The notes under the pieces were generated by a model. It did no database searches, was not told the origin of the DNA, and saw only the letters and a list, made by a program, of their open reading frames with translations. A stretch of DNA of 64,000 bases, taken from positions 1 to 64,000 of the forward strand of contig CAYWQX010000007.1 of the NCBI GenBank assembly GCA_964460985.1. The letters run 5' to 3'. This document shows, in pieces, positions 9,377 to 17,731 of this stretch (positions are counted from its first letter, which is position 1; each line of letters begins with the position of its first letter). This DNA is from CAZABG01 sp964460985 (GTDB lineage: Bacteria > Chlamydiota > Chlamydiia > Chlamydiales > Parachlamydiaceae). Both the position numbers and the translations under genes were made by a program.

Positions 9377-10525
9377 ATGTCAGGAAATGATATTAGCATT
9401 GGCGGAAGTGGAATTCCGTTGCAAAGTATTGACAGCGCTCCCTTGACTGCCGCCCCGTCTGCTCAAGGATTAAGTACCGCCTCCACCATCGCTCCAAGCT
9501 CAGAACAAGCTGTAATAGATTCTTGGGATGCCCAAATTCCATTTATACCTCCCCCTAGTTTCTTCAACTTTTCAACCGGCACAAGCGATGTGGTCTCATT
9601 TGCTATGAAAGCGGATGAAGTCCGCAACAAAGCCATCACGGATATGCTGGATAAATGGAATGCATCCATCCAGGAACTAAGCGAAAAAAGAAGAAAAGAA
9701 TCGCTTGATCCGAATGAACTGCAGAAAGACGAAGAGAGACGGGAAGTCTCAGGCTTTGCATCCAACTATGTAGCCAATTCAGATCCAGCCAAAGACAGTC
9801 TTATTCCCATTGTCACTGTCGGGTTGATTTTTACCGCCTCAGGTGTTCGCGATGCCATTATGATCGACACCCAATCGACTCGTATGGTCGGATCTAATCC
9901 AACCATGGAACAAGATACTCAAATGCTGACCCGTCCCGACATGCGGGAGTGGCTCTCGATATTGGGAGCTGCCATGGTTCAAGGGATGATTTATGCGTCG
10001 AATAGTTTTGCTATTGTAAAAACAGATGGGTCCGAGCCCGGCAAACAAAATCAGTTAAGTGCCGAGCAATATGCAGACCTAGCTCTTAATATAGCCAGGG
10101 GAGATGAGTTAAACCGCATTATCACAGGACTTGTTCAATCGAAATCGCCTAATCAGCCGGTTGATCAAGACTATGTCAAAACCCTTGAGCTCAAGATGAA
10201 GGTCTTTTTACTGGGAACTGCTCTCGCAGCCCTTTATGCCGCCGGGAAAGGGGGTACAGACCATATCATTAGCGATGAGCTCGCGGGACTATTGAACGGG
10301 ACAAACGAAACATTCGGTCCTAACAAAGAAAAAATGGATGAGGTGCTTACCCTCATTAAACAACAGCTTGCAGCGATCGTAGACCCTGCCGATCGAGACC
10401 GCATCCTTCAAGCTCTTTTTGCGTTTATCGACTCAAGCCCAAATGCTCAAGCCCTGATGAACCCTGCGAAATCGTTCCCAAGCATGAGTAAAATTGTTCG
10501 CAATCCAAGCGAAACTCCAACTTAA
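9377..10525 (+). CDS. Unknown 382-residue protein with effector-like N-terminus
   Basis: The ATG follows an AAGGAG ribosome-binding site (9364-9369) with 7-base spacing. The first 45 residues are rich in Ser, Thr, Gly, Pro and Ala and almost free of charge, the kind of N-terminus often seen in chlamydial type III secretion substrates. There is no Sec signal peptide. Residues 50-125 are charged and helical. Moderately hydrophobic helices follow (about 139-160, 191-212 and 271-288), and the C-terminus is Pro/Ser-rich. I cannot assign a family. It is transcribed alone, diverging from the ATPase operon and converging with the aminopeptidase. A secreted-protein role is inference from composition only. 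Confidence 0.75.
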   Translation: MSGNDISIGGSGIPLQSIDSAPLTAAPSAQGLSTASTIAPSSEQAVIDSWDAQIPFIPPPSFFNFSTGTSDVVSFAMKADEVRNKAITDMLDKWNASIQELSEKRRKESLDPNELQKDEERREVSGFASNYVANSDPAKDSLIPIVTVGLIFTASGVRDAIMIDTQSTRMVGSNPTMEQDTQMLTRPDMREWLSILGAAMVQGMIYASNSFAIVKTDGSEPGKQNQLSAEQYADLALNIARGDELNRIITGLVQSKSPNQPVDQDYVKTLELKMKVFLLGTALAALYAAGKGGTDHIISDELAGLLNGTNETFGPNKEKMDEVLTLIKQQLAAIVDPADRDRILQALFAFIDSSPNAQALMNPAKSFPSMSKIVRNPSETPT

Positions 10526-10537
10526 AGAGCCTGGAAA

Positions 10538-11698
10538 CTACATTTTGAGGAATTTTTTGAGCGCATCGATCATCGCTAGATGATCACTTAGAGCTGCCAC
10601 TTCCCGGATGCTGTGCATGGAAAGAATCGGACAGCCGATGTCGATCGTAGCCATTCCTGAGCGGACCGCCTGAATCGGGCCAATCGTAGATCCGCAAGGC
10701 ATATCGTTACGGGAGGCGAAGGCTTGGGCTTTCGGGAAGAAGCGAACAAGGGAGGAGTCGGTTGCATACTTTTTTGATGCGTTCCACTTCACCACAATCC
10801 CCTCTCCAAGGCGTATACGATGATTGGGATCGTGCTTTTCAAGGTAGTTAGGATGGGCTGCGTGAGCTACATCGATAGAAACAGCTATTCCGGTCGAGAG
10901 GAGTTCAAGATACTCTTGCCGATGAGATCCAAGAGAGAGAAGAGCTCTTTCTAAAAAGTGTTCGAAGCGGTGAGACTCGGCCCCTTCAGGCGACATTGAA
11001 CCGATCTCTTCGTGATTGTAGAAATGAAGAACAATCAAATCCCTTTTAGAATTCTCAGGAAGCGCTTCAATGATTTCTAAACAGCTCAAGAGATTATCTA
11101 GACGAGGACCTTGGATGAGCCCTCCACTGAGGGCTGAGCATTTTTCGGCAGACACAATAAATAAGTCATGGCCTATCACCCCTTTAAGAAAATCTATGTT
11201 GCCGGCAAGAACATTCAAATGTTCCTGCTTATTGAGAAGAGGCCCCTTTTCATTTGCCTCACGATCCAGATGGATTGCCAACTGAGCAAGGGTCACAAGC
11301 TCTTTTCTCAAATCAACTAATTCTTCCTTATTTTGCGAGACGATTTTACCGGCGATTTTTAAATCGCGGTTTAACCAAGAAGAAAGTAAAGGGGCTCCAT
11401 AGACTTCTGAGGCGAGCAGATTTAAATTTTCCCGCTTAACAACAGGATTCGGCTTTAATTTGAGGGCAGGGCTATCGGTATGAGCACTTAACACTTTAAT
11501 TTGTTTCAGTTGAGATGGAACAATACACGCGAAAAGAGAGCCTTGCCATTCTACAAAAAATTTGGAGCCTTTTTCAACTTTCCATCTGCTGTTTGCCGAG
11601 AAAGATTTAAATCCTTTTTTTTCAAGCAGATGGGCAATTGCTTTAACCGCATGATAGGGAGTAGGACTTTTATCTATAAAATCGGTTAAGGCCTGCAT
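10538..11698 (-). CDS. M18-family aminopeptidase (aspartyl aminopeptidase-like)
   Basis: 386 residues from the ATG at 11698, which has AGAGAAG 5 bases upstream. A GTG at 11716 overlapping the serS stop is an alternative but has no ribosome-binding site. M18 landmarks are visible: the metal-binding HTDSPALKLKP near the N-terminus, RLDN, NHEEIGS with the catalytic and metal glutamates, SIDVAHAAHPNY, and a C-terminal SMHSIRE histidine. These dinuclear zinc enzymes remove N-terminal acidic residues from peptides in the cytoplasm. It lies 10 bases after serS and is probably co-transcribed with it. Family assignment is firm; substrate preference is not visible. Confidence 0.87.
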   Translation of the reverse strand: MQALTDFIDKSPTPYHAVKAIAHLLEKKGFKSFSANSRWKVEKGSKFFVEWQGSLFACIVPSQLKQIKVLSAHTDSPALKLKPNPVVKRENLNLLASEVYGAPLLSSWLNRDLKIAGKIVSQNKEELVDLRKELVTLAQLAIHLDREANEKGPLLNKQEHLNVLAGNIDFLKGVIGHDLFIVSAEKCSALSGGLIQGPRLDNLLSCLEIIEALPENSKRDLIVLHFYNHEEIGSMSPEGAESHRFEHFLERALLSLGSHRQEYLELLSTGIAVSIDVAHAAHPNYLEKHDPNHRIRLGEGIVVKWNASKKYATDSSLVRFFPKAQAFASRNDMPCGSTIGPIQAVRSGMATIDIGCPILSMHSIREVAALSDHLAMIDALKKFLKM

Positions 11699-11708
11699 AA
11701 TATCTTCT

Positions 11709-12992
11709 CTATGCACTTAAAGGGACTAATTTTTCAAGGCCGCCCAAGTAAGGTTGTAATACCTTAGGCACTCTGATAGAGCCGTCTTTTTCCTGATTGT
11801 TTTCAAGAAGGGCTACCATCAATCTTGATGTCGCTAAGCCTGAACCATTGAGCGTATGGACAAACTCCAGTTTTCCCTCTTTATTTCGGAATCGGCAATT
11901 GGACCTTCTCGACTGGAAATCGGTGCAATTGGAAACGGAAGAGACCTCATAATAACGGTTTTGACCGGGCAGCCACACTTCGATATCGATGGTTTTAGTC
12001 GAAGCAAACGACATGTCGCCTGTCACCAGGAGCATATTTCGATAGTGAAGATCCAAACCTTGAAGAATCTCCTCAGCGGAGGCCATCATCAAATCAAACA
12101 TTTTCTCTGTCTCTTCCGGCTTTGAAAAGACAAACATTTCGACTTTGTTAAACTGATGCGTACGGATGAGCCCCCTTTCTTGAGAGCCTGCCGCTCCGGC
12201 CTCCCTTCTAAAACAAGGAGTGTAGGCAATATACTTTAATGGAAGCTCTTCTTCGGCAAGCATTTCGTCAGAATGAAGCCCATTTAAAGGCACTTCTGCC
12301 GTCGGTATTAAAAAATGGTTAAAGTCTTCATCTTTGACTCTAAATTGCTGATGTTCGAATTTAGGAAGCTGCCCCGATTGGAAAACCGTCTCAGGCCTTA
12401 CAACAATCGGCATCATCCATTGGGTAAAACCGTTTTTTAAATGGACGGAGATCATGTAGTTTAGAAGCGCCCATTCGAGCCTTGCCCCCAGGTTTTTATA
12501 AACGGGCCAGCCGCCGCCTGAAATTTTTGCCCCTCTCTTAAAATCAAACAGGTCAAGTTTTTCGTTTAACTCCACGTGATTTTTAAACGGGAAAGCAAAA
12601 GTTGGTTTTTCTTTGAATGTCTTAATGACGACATTTTCTTTTGGATCTTCGGCCACCTTGATGTCTGCTTGAGGAAGGTTAGGAAGCCTTGCCATCAAAT
12701 CTTCAAAAACCTTCTCCTTCTGGACCAGCTCTTGGTCCAGTCTTTTAGTCTCATCCCCTTGCTTGGCAATCTCTTCCATGAGGGATGAAACATCTTGCTT
12801 TTGCCGTTTCAGCTCGCCAATTTTCTGGGAGATTTCGTTTCTTTTCGCCTTTAAATTTTCAACTTTAGTTTTGATATCTCTGATCTCGTCATCCAGCCTC
12901 ACGATTTCAGAGAGTGAAATGGATCCATCTTTCGTCTTTAATCTTCTTTCAATCTCTTTCGAGTCTTTGCGGATCAACTTGATATCTAACAT
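11709..12992 (-). CDS. serS: Seryl-tRNA synthetase
   Basis: 427 residues starting MLDIKLIRKD at the ATG at 12992, preceded by AGAGG at a good distance. An upstream frame to 13364 lies antisense to smc and has no homology, so it was trimmed. The N-terminal coiled-coil arm (about 30-100) is clear. Class II motifs follow: the FRREAGAAGSQERGLIRTHQF motif-2 region and NGSGLATSRLMVALLENNQ motif 3. It charges tRNA-Ser with serine. Position beside the CT728-like and zntA genes matches C. trachomatis, except that two genes (9377 and the M18 peptidase) sit between them here. Confidence 0.97.
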   Translation of the reverse strand: MLDIKLIRKDSKEIERRLKTKDGSISLSEIVRLDDEIRDIKTKVENLKAKRNEISQKIGELKRQKQDVSSLMEEIAKQGDETKRLDQELVQKEKVFEDLMARLPNLPQADIKVAEDPKENVVIKTFKEKPTFAFPFKNHVELNEKLDLFDFKRGAKISGGGWPVYKNLGARLEWALLNYMISVHLKNGFTQWMMPIVVRPETVFQSGQLPKFEHQQFRVKDEDFNHFLIPTAEVPLNGLHSDEMLAEEELPLKYIAYTPCFRREAGAAGSQERGLIRTHQFNKVEMFVFSKPEETEKMFDLMMASAEEILQGLDLHYRNMLLVTGDMSFASTKTIDIEVWLPGQNRYYEVSSVSNCTDFQSRRSNCRFRNKEGKLEFVHTLNGSGLATSRLMVALLENNQEKDGSIRVPKVLQPYLGGLEKLVPLSA

Positions 12993-13013
12993 ATTAAACC
13001 TCTTGAAGAAGCC

Positions 13014-13019
13014 ATTATA
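13014..13019 (-). promoter_or_regulatory. Possible -10 box for serS
   Basis: On the minus strand this reads TATAAT, 21 bases upstream of the serS ATG. No convincing -35 hexamer is seen at 17 bases, so this is a tentative call. The 112-base gap between serS and smc must hold promoters for both directions. Confidence 0.35.
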
Positions 13020-13104
13020 GTGAGGAGAGTTAAAACTTAGAAGCAATTTAGTCTGCCATATTTTAGAATTCTTCTTTTGAGGCGCTTTAAAGAGGGACTG
13101 AAAA

Positions 13105-16100
13105 GTGAAGCTAAAGAAGATCAAAATCCTTGGTTTTAAGTCATTTGCCGATAAAGTCGAGCTTGTTTTCGATGAAGAAATCACCGCTGTCGTGGGACCT
13201 AACGGCTGCGGCAAGTCTAATATTGCCGACGCATTTAGATGGGTGATGGGCGAGCAGTCTGCCAAATCGATGCGCGGCGGAAACATGCTTGATGTCATTT
13301 TCGCAGGAACTTCCAAAAGAAAGCCTTTAAATCTCGCCGAGGTGACTCTCACTTTCGAAAACAATCTTGGCAGAGTCGATATCCCTTATCGGGAAGTGGA
13401 AGTCACAAGACGCTATCATCGAAACGGCGATTCTGAATACCTCATCAACGGAAACACCGTCAGGCTCAAAGATGTTCAATCGCTGCTCATCGATGTGGGT
13501 ATTGGAAAAAACGCCTACTCCATTTTCGAACAAGGTAAAATTGATCAGGTGATTCAGCTGGGACCGGAAGAGAGGCGGGTTATTTTTGAATCGGCGGCCG
13601 GCATCTCCCGATTTCTCATGAATGAGCGAGAGACTCACCGAAAACTGGACGATGTCAATCTGAACATGAAAAGACTTGAAGACATTCGTCAAGAAGTGGC
13701 AGGGCAAATCGATCAGCTTCAAAAACAGGCTGAAAAAGCGGTTCGCTATAAAAAACTGACCGAAGAGCTCAAACAAGCTGAGATCAGGCTATTAAGCAAC
13801 AAAATCTTAAACGCTCAAGAGAGAAAAAACTCCCTTGAAGAGACTCTATCCAAACAGGACGAAAAGAAATCGGAGCAGGAAGAGGCCTTAAACAGTTTTA
13901 AGGCGAGTTTTAAAAGTAAAAAAGATAAAACAGAGCTCAAAGAAAATGAGCTTAAGGAAGCCGAAAAAAAGTTTTTCGAAATTAAAAGCGTTTATGATGT
14001 CCGTCAAAAAGAGCTCGAAAGTTTAATCGAAAGAATTACAGACACGCAAAACCAGTTAAAGAAGCGTAAAAAAGAGCTCGAAGAGGTCTTACAAACGAAG
14101 CTTTTACGAAGCCAAGAAATCAAAGAAAAGCTTCTGCAAGAAGATAAAGTTAAAAAGGAAGTGCTAGAGATTTCTGAAGCTTTCCATGCCCAAGAAAAAG
14201 CTTTCAGCCAGGTTGAAAAAGAGGCCAACCTCAAACGGGATACGCTGATCGAGCTTCACAACAAATGCCTCAAGAAAATTAAAGAAAGCTCCGATATTCA
14301 GTCTCAACATAAACAGCTTGAGACAAAACTTGGCTATCTAAAAGAAAAAAGGCAAGAATCGGCCCAAAACGAAAAAAGGCTTCAAGCCGAAATCGAAAAG
14401 CTCACCCAGGAAGAGGGAACCCGTTTTAAGGAACTAGAGCAGTTTAGCGTAGAAATAGAAAAGGATCGATCCGATTTTGCAAAAGTAGATCAGGAGATAA
14501 AAATCCATCAGGAAACGCTTGACCAACTTGAAACACTGCATTCCAACCTGAAAAAAGATTTAATTAACCTTCAAGCTAAAGAAAAAACCCTCTCTAAATT
14601 AAAAGAAGAGATGGAGGGTTTTTCATCCGGCTCAAAAGCGCTTATCAAGGCTTTTCCCGAATTAAAAAAATTATATGAATATTTCAAAGTGCAAAACGGC
14701 TTTGAAGAAGCGGTTGCAGGCTGCTTAAAACAATATGGCGATACGTTGGTAGCAGAGAATGAAGAGCTTTTTCATCAGGTTCTCGGCTACGCAAAAGAGA
14801 AAAAAATTTCCGATTTTTCCCTTATTGCTATCCCCGCAAAAACCGCTAAATTCCAATCGAGTTTGAAAGAAAAGATCGAGATCAACTCGATATCGGCGCA
14901 CTTCTTAAATCAAAAAGGTATTATCAAGGATTTAGAAGAGGCTTTTAAAAATCCTTCCGCTTTTGAAGAAATCTATACCTTAGACGGGTTCTACGTCGAT
15001 CGCTTAAAAGTGGTTTTCCGAGGTTCAAGCCAAGGTCAAAATCTCTTTTTGAGGGAGGCTGAGTTAAAGAATACTCTTAAATCGATACAGGCGATCCATC
15101 AAGATTTTACCCGTATTGAAGGAGATTTGAAAGAGGCTCAAAGGAAAAAAGAAGAATTATGGCAGAAAAGACGCGATCTAGATAAAAAAGTGCGCGAAAA
15201 AGAGATGCGCCTTGTCGAGAAGAATTTCCATTATCAGAAGATGAAAGGGGATATTGAAAAAGTTAAATTGACCCTTCAGACACAGGCTGTAAGACTTCTT
15301 GAAGACGAAGAGAGCATTCAAAAAATGCAAAAGGAGATCGAAAGACACCTTCTCATTTTGACGGAGTCTGAAAAGGAAAGAGACACTCTTTTAGATCATA
15401 AGACGGTTCATGAACAGGAGATGAAACTCATCCAAGCGCGCCTCGAAAAAGAAAAAACCGCTTTGCAAAAAGCCACCCACGAATACAACCAGTGCCAGGA
15501 TGAGATCCGCAAAAACCAGCACCTTTTAAAAGTATTAGAGGTCAAAAATCAGGAGGCGGAAAGCCTTGAGAAAAAATGGCAGGAAGAAATTGAGGGCCTC
15601 ATTCAAGCTGAAAAAGAGCTTACAGCGAAATCGGAAGAACTCAAAGTTCATATCACTAAAACCGAAGAGCTCGTAAAAAAACGGGAAAAAGAGTCAGAGG
15701 AGATTTCGAAGCACTATTTCCAAAGTAAAAAAGAGATTGAAGCCGAAGAGAAAAAAGTGGAAGAAGAAGAGCTAAAACTCAAAAAGTTAAGCGAAGAGCT
15801 TCATCATCGCGGCATGCAATTCAGCCAGGTAGAAACGCAGGAGGCCTCCCTTTTAGCTTTATTCAAAGAACAGTTTCCTGAAGAGGAAATTACGCCGGAT
15901 AAAACACCGATTGAAAAACTTGAAAAAGAAATTCGCTCTTGCAAAGGAGAGCTCACTCACTTTAGCGATGTCAACTTGGCCGCCTGCGATACTTTGGATC
16001 AACATGAAAAAAGACTTGAATCGCTCACCGCCGATTTAAAAGACTTAAATCAAGCGGGCCTCGACTTAAATGCAATCATCGAAAAACTTCGCGAAGAGAG

Positions 16101-16575
16101 CCGAACGCTCTTTTTCACTACCTTTGAACAGATTCGCGCGAACTTTAAGAAAAACTTTTCTATCCTATTCAGCGGGGGAGAGGCCGATTTGGAGCTCACT
16201 TCGAAAGAGGATTTATTAAAAGCAGGGGTTGAAATTCATGCGAAACCTCCCGGCAAGCAAATGCGCTCGATCAACCTTCTTTCCGGCGGCGAAAAATGCT
16301 TAACCGCTCTTGCTCTTCTCTTTGCCATCTTTGAAGTGAAAGCCTCTCCTTTCTGTATCCTGGATGAAATCGACGCTCCTCTTGACGATACCAATGTGGG
16401 CAGATTCACTGAGATGGTGAAGCACTTTAGAGAAAAGTGTCAGTTTATTATCATCACCCACAATAAACGTACGATGTCGATGGCAGACAAACTCTATGGA
16501 GTTTCCATGGAGGAGAAAGGGGTCTCAAAAATCTTAATGATGGAATTCGAGAAGAAAGAGGTACAGCTAGTATGA
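13105..16575 (+). CDS. smc: Chromosome segregation ATPase SMC
   Basis: 1156 residues, full family length. The start is GTG at 13105 with AGAGGG 8 bases upstream. Walker A (GPNGCGKSN) is at 31-39. Long coiled coils cover about 170-500 and 680-1010, around a hinge near 505-640. The C-terminal head carries the LLSGGEK signature (about 1057) and Walker B LDEIDAPLDD (about 1088). SMC dimers tether and organise the chromosome with ScpA and ScpB, neither of which is in this window. The stop overlaps the ATG of ald by 4 bases (ATGA), so the two genes are translationally coupled although their functions are unrelated. Confidence 0.96.
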   Translation: MKLKKIKILGFKSFADKVELVFDEEITAVVGPNGCGKSNIADAFRWVMGEQSAKSMRGGNMLDVIFAGTSKRKPLNLAEVTLTFENNLGRVDIPYREVEVTRRYHRNGDSEYLINGNTVRLKDVQSLLIDVGIGKNAYSIFEQGKIDQVIQLGPEERRVIFESAAGISRFLMNERETHRKLDDVNLNMKRLEDIRQEVAGQIDQLQKQAEKAVRYKKLTEELKQAEIRLLSNKILNAQERKNSLEETLSKQDEKKSEQEEALNSFKASFKSKKDKTELKENELKEAEKKFFEIKSVYDVRQKELESLIERITDTQNQLKKRKKELEEVLQTKLLRSQEIKEKLLQEDKVKKEVLEISEAFHAQEKAFSQVEKEANLKRDTLIELHNKCLKKIKESSDIQSQHKQLETKLGYLKEKRQESAQNEKRLQAEIEKLTQEEGTRFKELEQFSVEIEKDRSDFAKVDQEIKIHQETLDQLETLHSNLKKDLINLQAKEKTLSKLKEEMEGFSSGSKALIKAFPELKKLYEYFKVQNGFEEAVAGCLKQYGDTLVAENEELFHQVLGYAKEKKISDFSLIAIPAKTAKFQSSLKEKIEINSISAHFLNQKGIIKDLEEAFKNPSAFEEIYTLDGFYVDRLKVVFRGSSQGQNLFLREAELKNTLKSIQAIHQDFTRIEGDLKEAQRKKEELWQKRRDLDKKVREKEMRLVEKNFHYQKMKGDIEKVKLTLQTQAVRLLEDEESIQKMQKEIERHLLILTESEKERDTLLDHKTVHEQEMKLIQARLEKEKTALQKATHEYNQCQDEIRKNQHLLKVLEVKNQEAESLEKKWQEEIEGLIQAEKELTAKSEELKVHITKTEELVKKREKESEEISKHYFQSKKEIEAEEKKVEEEELKLKKLSEELHHRGMQFSQVETQEASLLALFKEQFPEEEITPDKTPIEKLEKEIRSCKGELTHFSDVNLAACDTLDQHEKRLESLTADLKDLNQAGLDLNAIIEKLREESRTLFFTTFEQIRANFKKNFSILFSGGEADLELTSKEDLLKAGVEIHAKPPGKQMRSINLLSGGEKCLTALALLFAIFEVKASPFCILDEIDAPLDDTNVGRFTEMVKHFREKCQFIIITHNKRTMSMADKLYGVSMEEKGVSKILMMEFEKKEVQLV

Positions 16576-17675
16576 AAATCGGCATTCCTAAAGAGATAAA
16601 AAATCATGAGTATCGGGTAGGTGCAACCCCTGCGATGGTCAGAACGCTCATTGAAAATGGCCATACCGTCTTTGTCCAGGAAGATGCCGGAAAAATGATC
16701 GGTTTTACCAATGAGATTTACAAAGCCGAAGGGGCAAAAATTGTAAGCCGTAATGAAATTTTTGAGTGCGAGCTCATTATTAAGGTGAAAGAACCTCAGC
16801 CTGAAGAAATTCAACTTTTGAAAGCAGGGCAGATTCTTTTTTGCTATCTCCACCTGGCTCCCGATCCTGAACAGACAAAAGGACTGATCGAAAAAAAAGT
16901 TATCGCGATCGCCTACGAAACCGTCACCGACTCTCAAGGAAGACTCCCCTTACTTATTCCGATGAGCGAAATTGCAGGTCGAATTGCCATACAGGAAGGG
17001 GCCACCTATTTACAGCTCAACAACGGGGGAAAAGGACGTCTCTTAGGAGGCGTTCCGGGTGTTCTTCCCGGCCATGTGGTGGTGATTGGAGGGGGCGTTG
17101 TAGGAACAGAGGCCGCCAGAATGGCGATGGGTCTTGGAGCTAAAGTGACTTTGCTTGACCGCGATTTAAATCGCCTTCGTTTATTGGACGCCCTTTTTCC
17201 CGGCCTGCAAACGCTTTATTCCTCGACTTCCAACCTGGAAGAGATCCTTCCAAAAGCTGATTTAGTCATCGGCTCAGTTCTTATCCCCGGAAAATCGGCA
17301 CCCAAGCTAATTACACGCAAGATGCTAAAATCGATGGAAAAAGGTTCGGTATTTGTGGATGTAGCGATCGATCAAGGGGGCTCCTCCGAGACCTCAAGAC
17401 CCACAACCCATGACAATCCGGTCTATGTAGAAGAGGGCGTTACCCATTATTGCGTCACCAACATGCCGGGAGCCTGCGCCCTTACTGCCACTCAAGCCTT
17501 GACACAAGCTACCATCCACTATGCCTTAGAGATTGCAAATAAAGGGTGGAAGCAGTCGATGAAAGATTCAAAAGGATTAAGAGAGGGTCTTAATGTTTGC
17601 GAAGGATTTATCACAAATCCTCATGTAGCTTCCGACTTGGGGTATCATTATGTCCCTCCCGAGTCCTTTGTCTAA
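16572..17675 (+). CDS. ald: Alanine dehydrogenase
   Basis: 367 residues, the usual length. It begins MKIGIPKEIKNHEYRVGATP, the typical AlaDH N-terminus. The IIKVKEPQPEE segment holds the substrate-site Lys and YLHLAPD the catalytic His. VVVIGGGVVGTEAARMA is the NAD-binding Rossmann motif, and NMPGACALTATQAL is a conserved C-terminal block. The enzyme interconverts alanine and pyruvate plus ammonia with NAD(H). Together with the glutamate dehydrogenase about 8 kb downstream it would let the cell burn host amino acids for NADH. I do not expect it in Chlamydiaceae. It overlaps smc by 4 bases. Confidence 0.94.
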   Translation: MKIGIPKEIKNHEYRVGATPAMVRTLIENGHTVFVQEDAGKMIGFTNEIYKAEGAKIVSRNEIFECELIIKVKEPQPEEIQLLKAGQILFCYLHLAPDPEQTKGLIEKKVIAIAYETVTDSQGRLPLLIPMSEIAGRIAIQEGATYLQLNNGGKGRLLGGVPGVLPGHVVVIGGGVVGTEAARMAMGLGAKVTLLDRDLNRLRLLDALFPGLQTLYSSTSNLEEILPKADLVIGSVLIPGKSAPKLITRKMLKSMEKGSVFVDVAIDQGGSSETSRPTTHDNPVYVEEGVTHYCVTNMPGACALTATQALTQATIHYALEIANKGWKQSMKDSKGLREGLNVCEGFITNPHVASDLGYHYVPPESFV

Positions 17676-17731
17676 ATCTAACAACCTGCCCCTTTAGGAT
17701 TGTATTTTCAGAAGAGGGCATCAATTACATA

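Noticed and set aside
12993..13364. N-terminal extension of serS
   Set aside because: It is antisense to smc, lacks serS similarity, and the ATG at 12992 has a good ribosome-binding site and the expected MLDIKLIR start.
13327..13776. 149-codon frame antisense to smc
   Set aside because: It lies wholly within the conserved SMC head coding region and has no promoter or ribosome-binding site.
16494..16937. 147-codon minus-strand frame across the smc-ald junction
   Set aside because: Both underlying genes are unmistakable and the frame shows no family features.
17597..17731. N-terminal extension of the Hsp70-like protein into ald
   Set aside because: The actin-like fold begins at GIDLGTTNS, which fits the start at 17732; the extension reads ald in another frame.
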